From: Leishmania donovani
Lineage: Eukaryota > Euglenozoa > Kinetoplastea > Trypanosomatida > Trypanosomatidae
Length of the DNA: 64,000 nucleotides
Assembly (NCBI RefSeq): GCF_000227135.1
Contig: NC_018259.1
Span: 541,140 to 605,139, forward strand
Reading direction: 5' to 3'
Shown here: one piece after another, positions 40,201 through 48,776 of the stretch
How positions within the stretch are numbered: position 1 is the stretch's first letter
Layout of the letters: every line of letters begins with the position of its first letter
Made by a program: the position numbers and the translations under genes
Notes under the pieces: model-generated
What the model was told of the DNA's origin: nothing
What the model saw: the letters and a program-made list of their open reading frames with translations, nothing else
Databases searched by the model: none

Positions 40201-40911
40201 AGGCGGCAGTGAGCCTTCTGTCTGCGACAACAGCTCCGCTGCGGGCTCCACGGAGAGCTGGAGGAACAGCGCACTCTCCGTCTCCGCTGCCGAGCCGTTG
40301 AAGTGCGCCGTGACCTCCGAGAGCAGCTCGAATGCGACGTTAATGAGTTGCGCGAAGACATTATTCTCACTGCGGTGCAGCGCCCGTGACACAAAAAGAA
40401 AGCCCTCGAGAAGCCTCTCAGACGTGTCCTTCCATGGCCTCAGACGAGGGTCGTTTAGCACTGCCAGTACACCAAAGAGAGTGAGGCAGCCGTGGAGCGC
40501 GGCGGCTGGGCAGACAGCAGTGAAACGCAAGAGGACCAAGTATAGCCGAAGCGCGATTGCGACGTGGGCCGCATCCCTGCCGTAGTGGCGGCGACAATAC
40601 ACATTGAAGAGTGCCCCGCCGATCCTCCACTGATGCGCCGCAGACGGGGAGGCGAGGAAGAGAAACGTGCGTAGCCGCCACAACAAGTCCCACAGAGTCT
40701 GCGTGACGACCTCTGATACCTTTGTTTCGGGAGAGAGGTTGCTACTAAGCTGGAACTGAAGCGTTTTGATCTGTTCGCCAATGCCAGCCAACTCATCGCG
40801 GATGCCAGCGCTGTCGTGTCGGCTGTTATTGCTGGGTGACCAGACACCCCTCTCCGTGCGCTGCCGCACCGCCGCTGGCTCGAGGCCCTCGTCGTCAATG
40901 ACAGCTTCCAT
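31276..40911 (-). CDS. ATR: ATR-type phosphatidylinositol 3-kinase-related protein kinase
   Basis: 3211 residues from ATG 40911, the longest gene here. The C-terminus carries the complete PIKK module: nucleotide-binding region around FLCKAKDEPRKD, the catalytic GLGDRHAENLMI (~3046-3057; D3049, N3054), the metal-binding HVDF (~3066-3069; D3068), then VRFRLTQNLTDVMG and a FATC tail ending SQMYIWWMAWI. The activation-loop neighbourhood and the phrase MSIIETLLHEPLMEW match ATR/Mec1 better than ATM or TOR. The rest is helical HEAT/FAT repeat. Family role: nuclear checkpoint kinase that senses single-stranded DNA at stalled forks. Low-complexity basic and acidic segments interrupt the N-terminal half near residues 880-930. 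The catalytic residues are intact, so it should be active. A short 5' UTR is predicted from an A13 tract on +. Confidence 0.93.
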   Translation of the reverse strand: MEAVIDDEGLEPAAVRQRTERGVWSPSNNSRHDSAGIRDELAGIGEQIKTLQFQLSSNLSPETKVSEVVTQTLWDLLWRLRTFLFLASPSAAHQWRIGGALFNVYCRRHYGRDAAHVAIALRLYLVLLRFTAVCPAAALHGCLTLFGVLAVLNDPRLRPWKDTSERLLEGFLFVSRALHRSENNVFAQLINVAFELLSEVTAHFNGSAAETESALFLQLSVEPAAELLSQTEGSLPPSASPKSASGAESRARRLQELFSTCTCVETLYEARCIQVCLLRLVVRLSEERLLLSLSPDRVGLLCDVACHLVSSAVPGAEGGVVNRVQHDAAWHTLRHFAVVDRRLLPHIQGPLILSVLAAQWSRRGAQTCSSIFNITVAEKALFDWCRRLSTEELDSLVVAAYHRGGVGPDGQDAMTECLAQMWEVGVQWCADLYTSPSTAVDGIVANTASCSASSVSAMVTLQQWVWLCERVFRSTVAQRSAFAGLTRMGEPKLLAAYDHQLQLLVSELPLSSLTASLLCTQLPSFAVESELAFLPSRILSFFNGQALIACVAEVVDRAKNCIDVSAYRLLEANALAVQSRLKVSSSVVQCDAAAFQSALAETLQVMQHHDAPSYSLLVQAIIVLVHAFPVDSENGEVRKSDTVARVMQALDNSISSRHNGSYAALEVAAPLWHMLDRETAATLFRAGSGLGWTRRLLALPPQTATSATTAELFLCRAAGLAEALQHALEETMLRDGASTSRSTSHSPAPKALPGAVAARGQMPGRLRRVYESIASHFPVVVQLLQTLGALLTTLQRDAQWWRCMRNGKGGTYAEASGAIVALGNFFRHATSILVLLLDAKYRFAVIAGSEAGKGCNGALAGAAPICERSSTTKQPLAQAATVVDVDDDDNADGVFEENEEAKKPHRHRKATASGATLSSKTGKASAKAAVGGAPQASNLSQQSIAKTKQLEKIVQLNRSKLLPALLAFTRRFVYEGKGRGASPDADEVQNEDGRSSQRAAGSVRNHASALECALLSLAYTSLALSPPFSLNDVNELFSLASVGAYNVKDSILYCALRELVLWSPQLACRECEAGDSAMPTLLLVRLSGTEQLLSTVLSARRDGNTTYIAECGAQILQLLWFGRRFFQRAGDTRAEAADKPEREQRLSLTDASAAVQEDCMAASERVTQEGYAWLCLCFDLYAVYHSVRPAHNDTALAVMGLCVETARGVMAVFSWSATDLLRFRERPFVFSSFFKAIVDKEDRDMKVILTSSLDVLGRYVISAGVDQAGGGTVAATATMSTVVPGDGVTRAKLKHLMDQEKIADWRAAAGALAYALYAYGGKPAAKQMLYLAEAASYAKKSIQDVPSMVRSTIHFVAFHIVSLEADAQMLAYDRRCHSGRDHRRCLSGAAAVHAPLAVVGGSAHSLFVCDRSEGGDGAEAVGVEDASASPPERTTTGELHAAEGDGGDASASKEVLDGIAFSVFERALEQLVTLGEAAETASAVENSLRKPVVRAVAAEELRKNMFAVLDAVYKAIRIEPAVACRSEGADATDKEEASAAPPVSLRTRRRWLLGLASFIRFMGPQTTPIALMLPTLLGHCARFPSLLPSVCIVWRELICACTDEYLAESAAAIVLSLVSLEQQAALESESKGLLLCALRHLYTRTEAAEFWDSYKVVLGTFSELVRATLHSRHSGCAEAAERSEESRRDSAHVLLLGFASVMRSGSLQSSTVFVRALYQYLCAADEATRRQLSHAAADHPEVLQTLLRCTEADADSALYAMRCISILGAVAAPNAAASTGARWATKTADDERRSSLALSSASALDAWNRMTWTQSFYLDAETVLNWRKFSFTLLRDYFPRVFASTADPVLHNCIAFAVQELIRASTRQERLQHKGVELRREDIVHVDELDRYIWWMRLTPHVKQLLGGFTTTRYSLTVNWQTRLRSPEYTPSLEYRRWLFAFFNHLVMSCEGWFAEMVQPLRNVAKKNASLVLYLLPYLVVHILESGKVEDVQYIEHEVKAVLEAAAGGPNVAVLSLRSQSIYEASPETLSQEEPREHAHTVLSLLEDVEQLRWTLLRNRGRVTCVFEPQEQTESLCIRLAEMYGDFLRGIPWPLRCRAALRIGSHIRALRSVESQRRIPGLASVIAAVPLQRIFAALKDRESSRSIHRASPGLSLEDTAFSFENNGDWLSALGSSELVLQHRPHSGQHQLTALHCMNELGELYMTSRYAASLLASASVSDSDVRGFEAKEYLSGAALKGRSTFSQMVSEAPGGAAAVSDFAQLRHHVQAYANEAAWRLGQWDTLLPSSTAASAATAPVNSGMPTVGSDGGRSVSLAMPAAYLQRALSGNGSLAFVRCVTDKERAKVVPLVRTPCQEDLTAQGYTVTLLLHALGDVDAVSELCARAFITNGSGHHCCGDGSDASQSSAPMMKLAAPLLPSSVKEEIASLLSRRESYVEDTIAAREPLLALHRLIYRELDMPQKVAETWLKQSELLRNGGLGEAALTAARQAAFECREHVTATSYYVLVANLLHDTQSPTPAMEFARECVADARIPATTRAQLQILLTNWLIETGSERPEHIFAEYEKARELDRKSELVHHQMALFYDHLHTLASNASEGAAAQLTAAATSPTSSSTANVSAAVMYNAALQHQKEMVDSIQRCATRAIVHFGEALLRGVEKASVSLPRMLTLWLDSAVFLGGLMGTTVGKLDGTTSAVLGEMNNRIREFVLSTVRPVIPPAVVMTALPQLLSRLGHPVTAVRNVLTDIVLHLMDHFPQQCLWLVLPMALSKEGPKEVVETQIIKPFADNPRNERVLRHAKILCDTLLTICNCSASLFPKEKGLTQLSPVQKITPMLATAKFIVPVLSNLTPDIRASSSEDVFPTAPCFDHFDDRVVVMRSLQKPKRIWVHTNDGREMSFLCKAKDEPRKDIRMMEVAALMNSFFLSDPEAKRKRFSLRRYAITALSDDCAVIEWLNDTTPLAKVAMECYALDRSGVHISSVKKWMALVDEKKMSKMELFTKYILPEAPPVMHQWLDRTFASNQSWYEARTLFTQSTALWSIAGHIVGLGDRHAENLMIDMERGELMHVDFACMFDKGEKLEVPEQVRFRLTQNLTDVMGVLGAYGPFQATCEVALRCEMKNKSAVMSIIETLLHEPLMEWRRQSSRSHSSNGPKQLMERVARRLDGFLDLYSVPAQRDTLSLNVESQVAKLIHHSSDLNNLSQMYIWWMAWI

Positions 40912-40948
40912 AGATCAGATCGCTTACCAGAGCGATGGCGGCTAGCAG

Positions 40949-40974
40949 CTCCGCGATCGAAAAAAAAAAAAAAC
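40949..40974 (-). promoter_or_regulatory. Predicted spliced-leader acceptor for ATR
   Basis: On the - strand a T13 tract (complement of the A-run ending near 40973) is followed by the first AG at 40949-40950, giving a 5' UTR of 37 nt before the ATR start. Confidence 0.45.
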
Positions 40975-41047
40975 AGGATAGTGATACGTTCACCGGGAAA
41001 CGCCAATCTAGTATCTCCTCAGCGCGGACCCGAGAACAACGAAAGCG

Positions 41048-41068
41048 AGCAGCAGCAGCAGCAGCAGC
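41048..41068. repeat. AGC triplet repeat
   Basis: Seven AGC units about 140 bp upstream of the ATR start. Confidence 0.9.
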
Positions 41069-41298
41069 GGGAGGGGAGGTAGTGGACTGGTTAAGAACGC
41101 TCAACGTTGTCATTGAGGTCAAAAAGCCGCGGGTCGAACGCGTATCTTTATGACGACGTCGGCACTCGCCCAATACAGAGGTGACAGGCAAGATGGTGCT
41201 GCTGCGACGGCGGCAGCTAAAGTGTTAACTGTCTTCCCTCCTGAGCAAGAGAGCAAACACTTCAGATCAACGCAGCAACGGATCACACACGCGCACAG

Positions 41299-41315
41299 AT
41301 ATATATATATATATT
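41299..41315. repeat. TA microsatellite
   Basis: Seventeen bases of alternating AT, about 390 bp upstream of ATR. Confidence 0.9.
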
Positions 41316-42834
41316 AAATGGATCAAGGAAGACGAACGCGATGACGATATCGAACAAGAAAAACGGGATAAGGAGGAGGAGGGAGGGAGGACAAACACGC
41401 CTCTTTACAGTCCTGTGATAGCACAGTTCTACCCCAGGACACACGTACCATACATACATGCACATGCACAATTGCAGACTCACACCGGTGGTGGGATGGA
41501 GGGCTGTTGGGCGCCGTTGCCGTGTGGGGAATGAGGAAGGGGAGGAGCCCTCCTCCGCTTCGTCGCGAGATTCTATGCTGAAAGACTTCACACGCTGCAC
41601 CGCGGAATTCGAGGAGATCAGAAAAAAAAAATGAGGGACAGAGAAGGGACGAGAAGAAGGGGTGGGTGAGTTCGAGTAGAAGTGCTGGGCCAAGGAGGAA
41701 GACGGGGGTGGGTGGGTGGGTGGAGGGCACCCGAATAGGTACGATTCACCGTCTTGTTTGCCGTGACGAAGGTCGGGCGTGCTTTTCTCGCTCCTGTACA
41801 GTTAGCCATCCCGTTCGTCTGGAAGCTTCAGCGGTGAGTGAGAGACGGCTTCCAGAAGTGCTGCTCGATTCCTCGTTTCTTGTTGCAGTGAAGGTGCTAT
41901 TTTCTAGTCTCCTCTGTTTGCCACTGGGTCGAGATGGCGAAGGCGATCACGAGTGGGTGGGGCTGGGTTGCGTGGTGGGCACATACAGACACAGATATGG
42001 ATAGCCCCCATACAGATATAGCGCCGCCCCCCTCTCCCAGCTTGCGCACGGCAGCACAAGAGTTACAACGCCAAATAGATAAGAATGAAGCGAGCGGGCA
42101 CGTGCGCAATGCACACAAGGGAAGGCGGGTGAACAGGAAGTAAAGCCTAACGTCCTCTGTCGAGCACACACACACACACACCGTTGCACACGTCAAGACA
42201 CTAAGCGATAGAGACGAGACAGGAGGGGACAAGAAACCGAAGGCAGATAGAGCAGTAAAAGCAAGCGAGAACGCACTTCCCTGCTCCGTTTCTTCTTTGG
42301 CAAAAACATAGCAATACCGCTGAAATAAAGGACCCGCCCATCAGCAGTCACGTTTGTGCGTGCACGAGCATGCATGCATGTGTGCGTTCCCTCTCGGCTG
42401 AATACGCCTGCGGCACTGGAGAAAAGATGGAGAAGGTCGGAGAGAGCCAGTGACGGTGGTGGTGGTAGTGAGGAGGGGACTTACAATAACACGGGAGCAA
42501 GACGAGCAACCAACTAAAAAAGCACAGAAGGGTGAAGATGCATATCCCGTGCCTTACGTGGGCGCGTTAGTGAGAACAGCACGTGCCACCTTTCACATGA
42601 GCATTGAAGAAGCACTAAAGGGAGCCGGAAAGATAAGAGGAGAAATGCTCGGCGACTATCTACCTGGCACCGCCATGGCGGCATCGGCGAGTCATGGCAG
42701 CCTCCGCAGGAGCCCCGCGGACGGGCATCTCCCACTTTTCCTCTTGCTGTGGTGCACTAGGCGCCGCCCGTTTGCCAAGGTAGTCCTCCCACGCACGCGC
42801 GCACACACACACTTGGATCGCGCTATCAGACGGA

Positions 42835-43674
42835 TCATGTGACAAGCGATTCTAGCTTGTCAATGACGCGGTCATTCTCGCTCAGCAGTTCTTGCACCAT
42901 CTTGACCGTCTCAATCTGCCTCTTGATGGCCGTCTCGAGAGCCTCTTGGGGCATGTGCGACGGTTTCGTCTCAGTCTGCGGGTTAGCGAGCTCGTTCCAC
43001 ATGCGCACGATGCTCTCACCTTCGCTTCGCACATCGCGCTGCTCGTCGAGGTTCAGATTCAGCGAGTAGCCGCTCAGCTTTCCATTAAACTTCGCTGCCT
43101 CATCAAGGACAGAGACGTGGGATCTCCGACGTTCGGTGGGGTCCCTCGAGCTTGACTTTTTACGAAAGAGGCTACTGGCTGGAGGAAGGGACAAGTTGCC
43201 GTGAGCCGGATTGGTCGAAAACGACGCTGCGGGTGGAGACGCGGAGCTGGCGAGCGAGGTGGCACTCTTCTGCTGTGGTGCGGAGGCCGCTTGCGCGGCC
43301 TTCTCCCGCTGCGCGTAGCCGACCCCAGCGGCCAGGTACTGAAGAAAGACGTTGGTCTTCTCGGGCTCGTTGCCTGACACGATTTTCTTTGGATTGACAT
43401 CGATCTCCACCTTCATGATCTTGTTGATGTACTGGATGAGGGTAGTGAGATATTCGATCTTCTTCTCTTTTGTATCCACCTGAGCCGAGTCGCGCAGTTC
43501 GGCTGGAATGATGTGATCGTAGGCCGCAAACTGCGCGTCAATGCTGCAGACGATGTCGTGAATAAAGCGAAACGGCGGTCTCTTCAGCAGTTTTGGGGTG
43601 AGCACTGGCGAAGTAAGCTGCAGCGGCTGATACGCCGCAATAGTGGCGGACCAGAAGTCGACCTCGTCACTCAT
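42835..43674 (-). CDS. IFT54: Intraflagellar transport protein IFT54 (TRAF3IP1 / DYF-11 / Elipsa family)
   Basis: 279 residues from ATG 43674; the longer frame upstream is low-complexity. Residues ~1-120 match the calponin-homology-like N-terminal domain of IFT54: LLKRPPFRFIHDIV (29-42), KEKKIEYLTTLI (69-80) and KKIVSGNEPEKTNVFLQYL (96-114), the last being the most diagnostic stretch. A serine/alanine-rich linker follows and the C-terminus (EALETAIKRQIETVKMVQELL) is a short coiled coil. IFT54 is a subunit of the IFT-B complex that carries cargo into the flagellum and binds tubulin. The protein is short for the family, with a reduced linker, while both ends are present. Confidence 0.9.
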   Translation of the reverse strand: MSDEVDFWSATIAAYQPLQLTSPVLTPKLLKRPPFRFIHDIVCSIDAQFAAYDHIIPAELRDSAQVDTKEKKIEYLTTLIQYINKIMKVEIDVNPKKIVSGNEPEKTNVFLQYLAAGVGYAQREKAAQAASAPQQKSATSLASSASPPAASFSTNPAHGNLSLPPASSLFRKKSSSRDPTERRRSHVSVLDEAAKFNGKLSGYSLNLNLDEQRDVRSEGESIVRMWNELANPQTETKPSHMPQEALETAIKRQIETVKMVQELLSENDRVIDKLESLVT

Positions 43675-44807
43675 GCTGACTTTGGAGACGACAGAAGAGG
43701 AAGAACTACACACACACACACAAAAGGAGCACGAATTCCGAACAACGAAAGTCGAGCGCACAGCACAGCGTGCCGATTCTCCGCCGCGTTGGCCACTGTT
43801 CAACCAAGAGTGCACGAGCACGAGCGGCAAAGCGGTGGTGCGTGTGAATGCTGGTCGCGGCGAACAAAAAAGAGTAATGGAGAGTGAAGGACACTGATCA
43901 GATACGCGACTGCAGCCAGAGAAAAAGAGGGAGAAAGGGGAGTTGAGCAGTGGGTGAAGAAGCCTCGAGACGGAATGGAATGCAAACTTAATGCGGAATA
44001 GCAGCAGTCAAAGACACAGAGACACCTCAAATCTCGAGTTGCGCCATGAGCCCGCCACCAACGATTTTTGTCCGTCTCGATGCGCCCCTACTCCACAAGG
44101 AGCACTTCGCCGCACATCTCTTCTTGGCATTTCCTTTAACATGCCAACGACTCTTGGGCATCTGCCAAGGCAACTCGGAGGGGGGGGGGGCGAAGAGCGA
44201 CGAAGTTTCACTGTAGGTGTGGCCATGAACCGGTGACGTGCTGTCCACCATACAAGAGGTGCCACCATCACAGTTTCGCGATCCCGATTCACGCGCTGGC
44301 ACATTAGAGAGAGGCAGTCCACGATTTCATCGCCATGTCACGGCAGAGTGTGTTGTCGAGCCTCTTCTCTATATCCACAACGTGGCGAAGAAAAGGTTTC
44401 CTTTTTTTTCTTTCTGTGAACGGTGAGAAGTTTGAATCCGGAAGTGTATTACGTGGAAATAAGAAGGCAATACACAGCACATACCACGCACACAGCACAC
44501 TGACCAAACACGTGGAGTGGTCCGCGACGAGAAGGCGACAAAGAGTGAACCAGAAAAAAATGGGGGTACCGTGAGCCTCCATCCTCCATCCTCCTCCGCC
44601 CTCCCCCTTTCCCTCCCACAAATGTACACACACACATACACAAAGACGCACAGGCACCTGCACGTCGTCAAAGACGCATACCAAGGCAGCTTCCAAAAAG
44701 CTGCACGCAGGAACGACGGCACAGAGACGATGCGCTTCATGCAGAAAAGGCCACAAGGACCCCTAGCACACTCGTCTCTCTCCGGAGCACACGCAGCCCT
44801 CGCTCAT
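43675..44807. other. Intergenic spacer
   Basis: 1.1 kb. A CA run near 43710, a G-run at about 44179-44190. Open frames on both strands are of low complexity; no gene called. Confidence 0.6.
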
Positions 44808-46781
44808 TTATGTAGGCGAATTTTTCACGCTTGCCTCGTCTTGGGCTGAAGACGCGACCGTGGCTGTCCCTTGCGTGCTAGACGTCGGCGCGTCGGTGAT
44901 GCGGTCGTGGCCAGTGATTTGTTTGAACTCCTTCAGCTTACGCGTCTCGTCTGGAAGCCCGAGAACAGCGTTCAACGAAAATCGACTTTCCAGCCGGCGC
45001 TGCTGTGGCTTAGGGAGCAGGCGGTTCACGGTGGCGTTGTGCGACACCGGGACAAACAGCGTGCTGGCCCCAACGCCCAGCAGCTTCACACCCATGTTGC
45101 GAATGGCGAGGTGCGTGTCGTGGTTCCGCACCGACAGCCACGACTGAAACTCAGGGTTCTCCTTCTTGAGATAGTTCATCTCGCGCAGCTTATTGACGAT
45201 GGCGCAGAGACTAAACGGGGCGTCCTTGCCCAGCCAGTGGTCCTGCAGCGCCTCGATGGGAGTGTAGTGGGGGTAGAGTTGCTCATCGACGCCCAGCCAG
45301 CCCTTCAAGGCATGCGTGAAGCCGACTTCGTCCTCTGTCCTTACTTTTGCCGTCCGCATCAGCTGCGAAGGTCGGTAGAAGTCTCTCATTGGCCGGGCCA
45401 GAAGGCGACGAATCGCTCGCAGCACAACAAAAGAGAAGCCGTGAGCGGATATGGCAACCTCGTACGTCCCCTCCGGGTCCTTGAAGTCTAGCTCGCTGAA
45501 CTCCGGATCCATGAGGGACGGGTGGTACCCCCACGTGCTCATGCCCTCCCTCTCCATGGATGCCTCGTACTCGTCCTTCTCCTCCTTCCGCTGAAACTTG
45601 TCGTACTTCTCGGGAGGGCGAAAGGCCACGTACACGTCGGATGTGTAGCGAGACCGCTTACGGAAGGTGAGGTCGCGCGTGCAGCCGACGCCGTCATCAA
45701 AGCGGATGGTGCGATGCACGTCCGAGCGACCGAGGCACGCCCCGACGGCGGCCAGGAGATCCGTAAATCCCTCCGAGTACGAGACGTCATTCCGCGCCGA
45801 CCATACCAAGTCGCGCGTGCCGGTCTTCTTATCTGTGAAGTAGAAGAGAATCGTGAAGAGCTCCTCGGGGCGGTGCTCGTCCAGCTCGATCACGCAGTCC
45901 ATACACTCGATCTCTTCGCCCATCTCCTTCCACGTGAGGTGTTTTGGTGTCTGTTTGAACTTGTACTCAAACATGAGCTTGTGCTTCCACGCCTCCTCTT
46001 CCGCATATGGGACGAGTGCCTCCTCGACATTCGTGCGGCCTTCGAAGATCTCGCTCTCGACATCGTCGATGCGGCGGAAGTCGACCGTCTTCTTCGACTC
46101 GTCAAGCACCTCCTCTACGGACCATAGGCCGGTTGCACGCAGCGGCCCGTAGTCTGGCACCATCGGGCCGTCCTGCGGTCGCGCCGCCGTTTTGATCTTC
46201 TTCGGTGCCTCTGCTGGCGCTGTCATCTCGCGTCTCGCATTCGATGCGGACGGCGGCGGTGACGCGTCGTGGCTCCCATTTCCTGGCTCGGCACGGGTAC
46301 CGCTACTGCGTAATGGTATAGCCGCGTACTTTTTTCGCTCAGCGGCCAAGCCGGGTCCAGTGCTAACGGAGGACGCGGTAGCCGGCGTTGCCACGCCAGT
46401 TGGCGCCTTGTCAGCCTCAGTAACGATCGTGTGCGTGTACAGCCCCGCGGTGCGATCCATCCCATTGACCTTTTCACCGCTCCCGTGCTGTGGCGCTAAG
46501 GATGCAAAAGAGGAGCCGCGTTTGGAGCTGGCTGTCCCCTCTGGGGCGGCGCGCAAAGCCCACTCGCGTGCATCCAGGTCGGCCGAGGACTTGGATGACG
46601 ACGGCGGCGCAGGTGTGTCTGACCCAGGCCGGGGTGGTGTGGTTGATAAAGATGTCCAATCTTTTTGGAGGCGGTCACCGGCGCTTCGAGAAAACCGGCG
46701 CGTGGCGAGCGCGGCGGTCGTAGTGCAGGAAAGGCGGCGTTGTCCGCGAAACAGCGACAGCACCGCTGCGGAAGTGCGCAT
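44808..46781 (-). CDS. Hypothetical mitochondrial protein, 657 aa
   Basis: The start at ATG 46781 gives MRTSAAVLSLFRGQRRL, a basic, alanine- and serine-rich presequence typical of mitochondrial import; an upstream codon at 46832 would bury it and is less likely. Residues ~20-200 are low complexity (P, S, A rich). The ordered part starts around VPDYGPLRATGLWSVEEVLDE and continues for ~400 residues, with conserved-looking blocks such as KQTPKHLTWKEMGEEIECMD and FRPPEKYDKF. No catalytic motif or RNA-binding signature was recognised. Large unknown mitochondrial proteins of this kind in trypanosomatids are often RNA-processing or mitoribosome factors, which is only a possibility here. Confidence 0.75.
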   Translation of the reverse strand: MRTSAAVLSLFRGQRRLSCTTTAALATRRFSRSAGDRLQKDWTSLSTTPPRPGSDTPAPPSSSKSSADLDAREWALRAAPEGTASSKRGSSFASLAPQHGSGEKVNGMDRTAGLYTHTIVTEADKAPTGVATPATASSVSTGPGLAAERKKYAAIPLRSSGTRAEPGNGSHDASPPPSASNARREMTAPAEAPKKIKTAARPQDGPMVPDYGPLRATGLWSVEEVLDESKKTVDFRRIDDVESEIFEGRTNVEEALVPYAEEEAWKHKLMFEYKFKQTPKHLTWKEMGEEIECMDCVIELDEHRPEELFTILFYFTDKKTGTRDLVWSARNDVSYSEGFTDLLAAVGACLGRSDVHRTIRFDDGVGCTRDLTFRKRSRYTSDVYVAFRPPEKYDKFQRKEEKDEYEASMEREGMSTWGYHPSLMDPEFSELDFKDPEGTYEVAISAHGFSFVVLRAIRRLLARPMRDFYRPSQLMRTAKVRTEDEVGFTHALKGWLGVDEQLYPHYTPIEALQDHWLGKDAPFSLCAIVNKLREMNYLKKENPEFQSWLSVRNHDTHLAIRNMGVKLLGVGASTLFVPVSHNATVNRLLPKPQQRRLESRFSLNAVLGLPDETRKLKEFKQITGHDRITDAPTSSTQGTATVASSAQDEASVKNSPT

Positions 46782-48566
46782 GGTGAATGCAACCACCTCT
46801 CCGCAGAAAACAAACGAAAACAAGTTACGCACGTGCGAGTTAGAGTAACCAAGGCCAAGGAATGATTATGGTCGACCCGCTTGAAGTTGATGCACGAGAG
46901 CAGGCGGATAAGAAGCGGTCGTCTGCGATAAGCGCTCTTCCGCGCCTGGGGAGTACGTTCACACGCGCACAGAGAGAGCGGGAGCGGTGGTTTCTCGCGT
47001 GGTGGCGCCTCAGGGATGCTACAGATGTAGTCCAACGGAGGACGGCAAACGGAAGGAGTATTCACAAGTAAAAAGAATGCTCTCAGGCAGACGACAGAGC
47101 AGTGTTCTTAAAGGGGTGCTCGACGCTTTCCCTCCAACATTAAAGGGCGAAAATTAATCTTGACGCGAAACTGAGTTGGGGCGATCTTCTACAGCATGGC
47201 ACCTCGGTGGTGGTTGTCCTGCGCTTGTCGGAGAAGAGAAAAGAGCGCCACTCAGATACCCACAGGAGAAAAAAAAAGAGAGCAGATACTCGTTCCACCG
47301 TAGAGTAGAAGTTGGGAGACCAGCGAGGAAGGGAGGAAGGGCAAAAACGAGAAGTTGCCGGCGGTGAAAAGAAGGAGGTACACAAGATCCGCAAAGACAG
47401 AACGGGAATGCATACCTCGACGGACATTGCACAGGAGAGCGATATTGTGAATAGGCACACAGAAACATTCCACAGGAAGCAGATGGTGATACGAGCGCGA
47501 TGGGTTGAGGCCGCTATCATAGCGTAGCATTGGAGTCCTTGCCCGGACTCGACTTCGCGGCTGGTTCGACATTTCTATCAAGGAAGAAGTGGTCGTAGTT
47601 CTGCACGCAGCGCTTACTCGCCTTCGTTTTTTTTTTTTGGTGTTCTTGATCGGCAAGACGTCAGGGCACAGCACGGCAAAGAGCACCGAGCGTCAGTGGC
47701 CAGGTAAGGGAGCAAGAGGAGCCGCCCAATGCTCTGAAAGCATTACCTGTGTGTGATTGGACACGCGCACTCAGTCACATCCGTTATTTTTTTTTTGTTT
47801 TCGCTCGCCACGCACAAGTTGAGATACGTTCATCACCAGTAGCAAGGAAACCTCGCCCCAACTCTCCTCTGTGTACACATTTGACAGCATGCACGTGGGC
47901 GCACGTTCCTGTTTCTTCCTCGTGTGCATGCAAAAAAGTGGACAATTCTTTTCGATGAGCACCCTCACAGTTTTCGAGGCTCTTTCCCTGCCGTAATCCT
48001 CACTTCCGTCTTTCAGCACATCTATGCAGACGGGCAGTCGTGCCGACCCATTCGGTAGCCCAAGAAGAGGAACGAGAAGCAATACCGACGCGTCACGACC
48101 ATTCAAACTGCTCGGCATGCCACCAGCACCACCACTCCAAAAAAAAAGTTTGGAGACAAGAAGAGACTGGAAACACAAGAAGCGCCTCACAGCAGAGAGC
48201 CCCACTAAATCAGGGCTGCGGAAAAGGCCTGCACTGCGCACAAGAAAAGGACGTCCGTGGGAAGGCCAGATGCTTGAGCCGCTAAGCCTCTTGTCGCCGC
48301 GGAACTGGAAAGTGCAGAGCACGTCGACATTCATCATCATCCGAATACAAAAATGGTCAAGTGCCAAAATAGACAAAGGAGCATCGCGCGGAGATTCAGT
48401 TAGAAAGCGTGGCTCCTCTTGGCCGACACTGATGATGTCAGAAAAGTGCCGATTTCTCTCACACATACACAGAGAAAAAGCATGGTGCAATCACACCGTC
48501 TTCCTTATACCCCTTTGTGCTCCCCTCCGCAAAATTGTAACCGCCAACCAGATGGAAAGGCAAACG
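46782..48566. other. Intergenic spacer
   Basis: 1.8 kb with poly-T runs on + near 47627-47638 and 47786-47797. A 239-codon frame on the - strand (47771-48490) lacks protein-like composition and was not called. Confidence 0.55.
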
Positions 48567-48776
48567 TCAACTAAACGGGGCAGGTGACCGCAACCGTCGG
48601 CGGCGAAACACGGAGCGAGAGCGACACCCCATCACAGCCAAGGGAAAAATAATCGCCACGAGAAGAAGGACGCACCCCCAGAGATACCCCATATGGGACC
48701 CATACATGTTGAAGTATTCATAGCACGACGTGACTGAGCGCTTTTCCTTGGCGCTCCCGGCGTACTCATGCTCCAT
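48567..48776 (-). CDS. Small single-pass membrane protein, 69 aa
   Basis: ATG 48776 gives MEHEYAGSAKEKRSVTSCYEYFNMYGSHMGYLWGC with a hydrophobic segment at about residues 33-51 (LWGCVLLLVAIIFPLAVMG) followed by a strongly basic tail (CRSRSVFRRRRLRSP). The layout, a short polar N-terminus, one membrane segment and a positive C-terminus, is that of a small integral membrane protein and not of random sequence. No pyrimidine tract with an AG was found immediately upstream. Family not recognised; such small genes are often missed in annotation. Confidence 0.5.
   Translation of the reverse strand: MEHEYAGSAKEKRSVTSCYEYFNMYGSHMGYLWGCVLLLVAIIFPLAVMGCRSRSVFRRRRLRSPAPFS

Larger units (their letters stand above)
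40912..42834. other. Intergenic spacer
   Basis: 1.9 kb between ATR and IFT54. It holds seven AGC triplets (41048-41068), a weak tRNA-like stretch (41080-41143), a TA run (41299-41315) and purine-rich blocks. No protein gene is supported. Confidence 0.65.

Noticed and set aside
47771..48490. 239-codon open frame on the - strand
   Set aside because: No recognisable domain, non-genic composition, and a competing frame on the other strand over much of its length.
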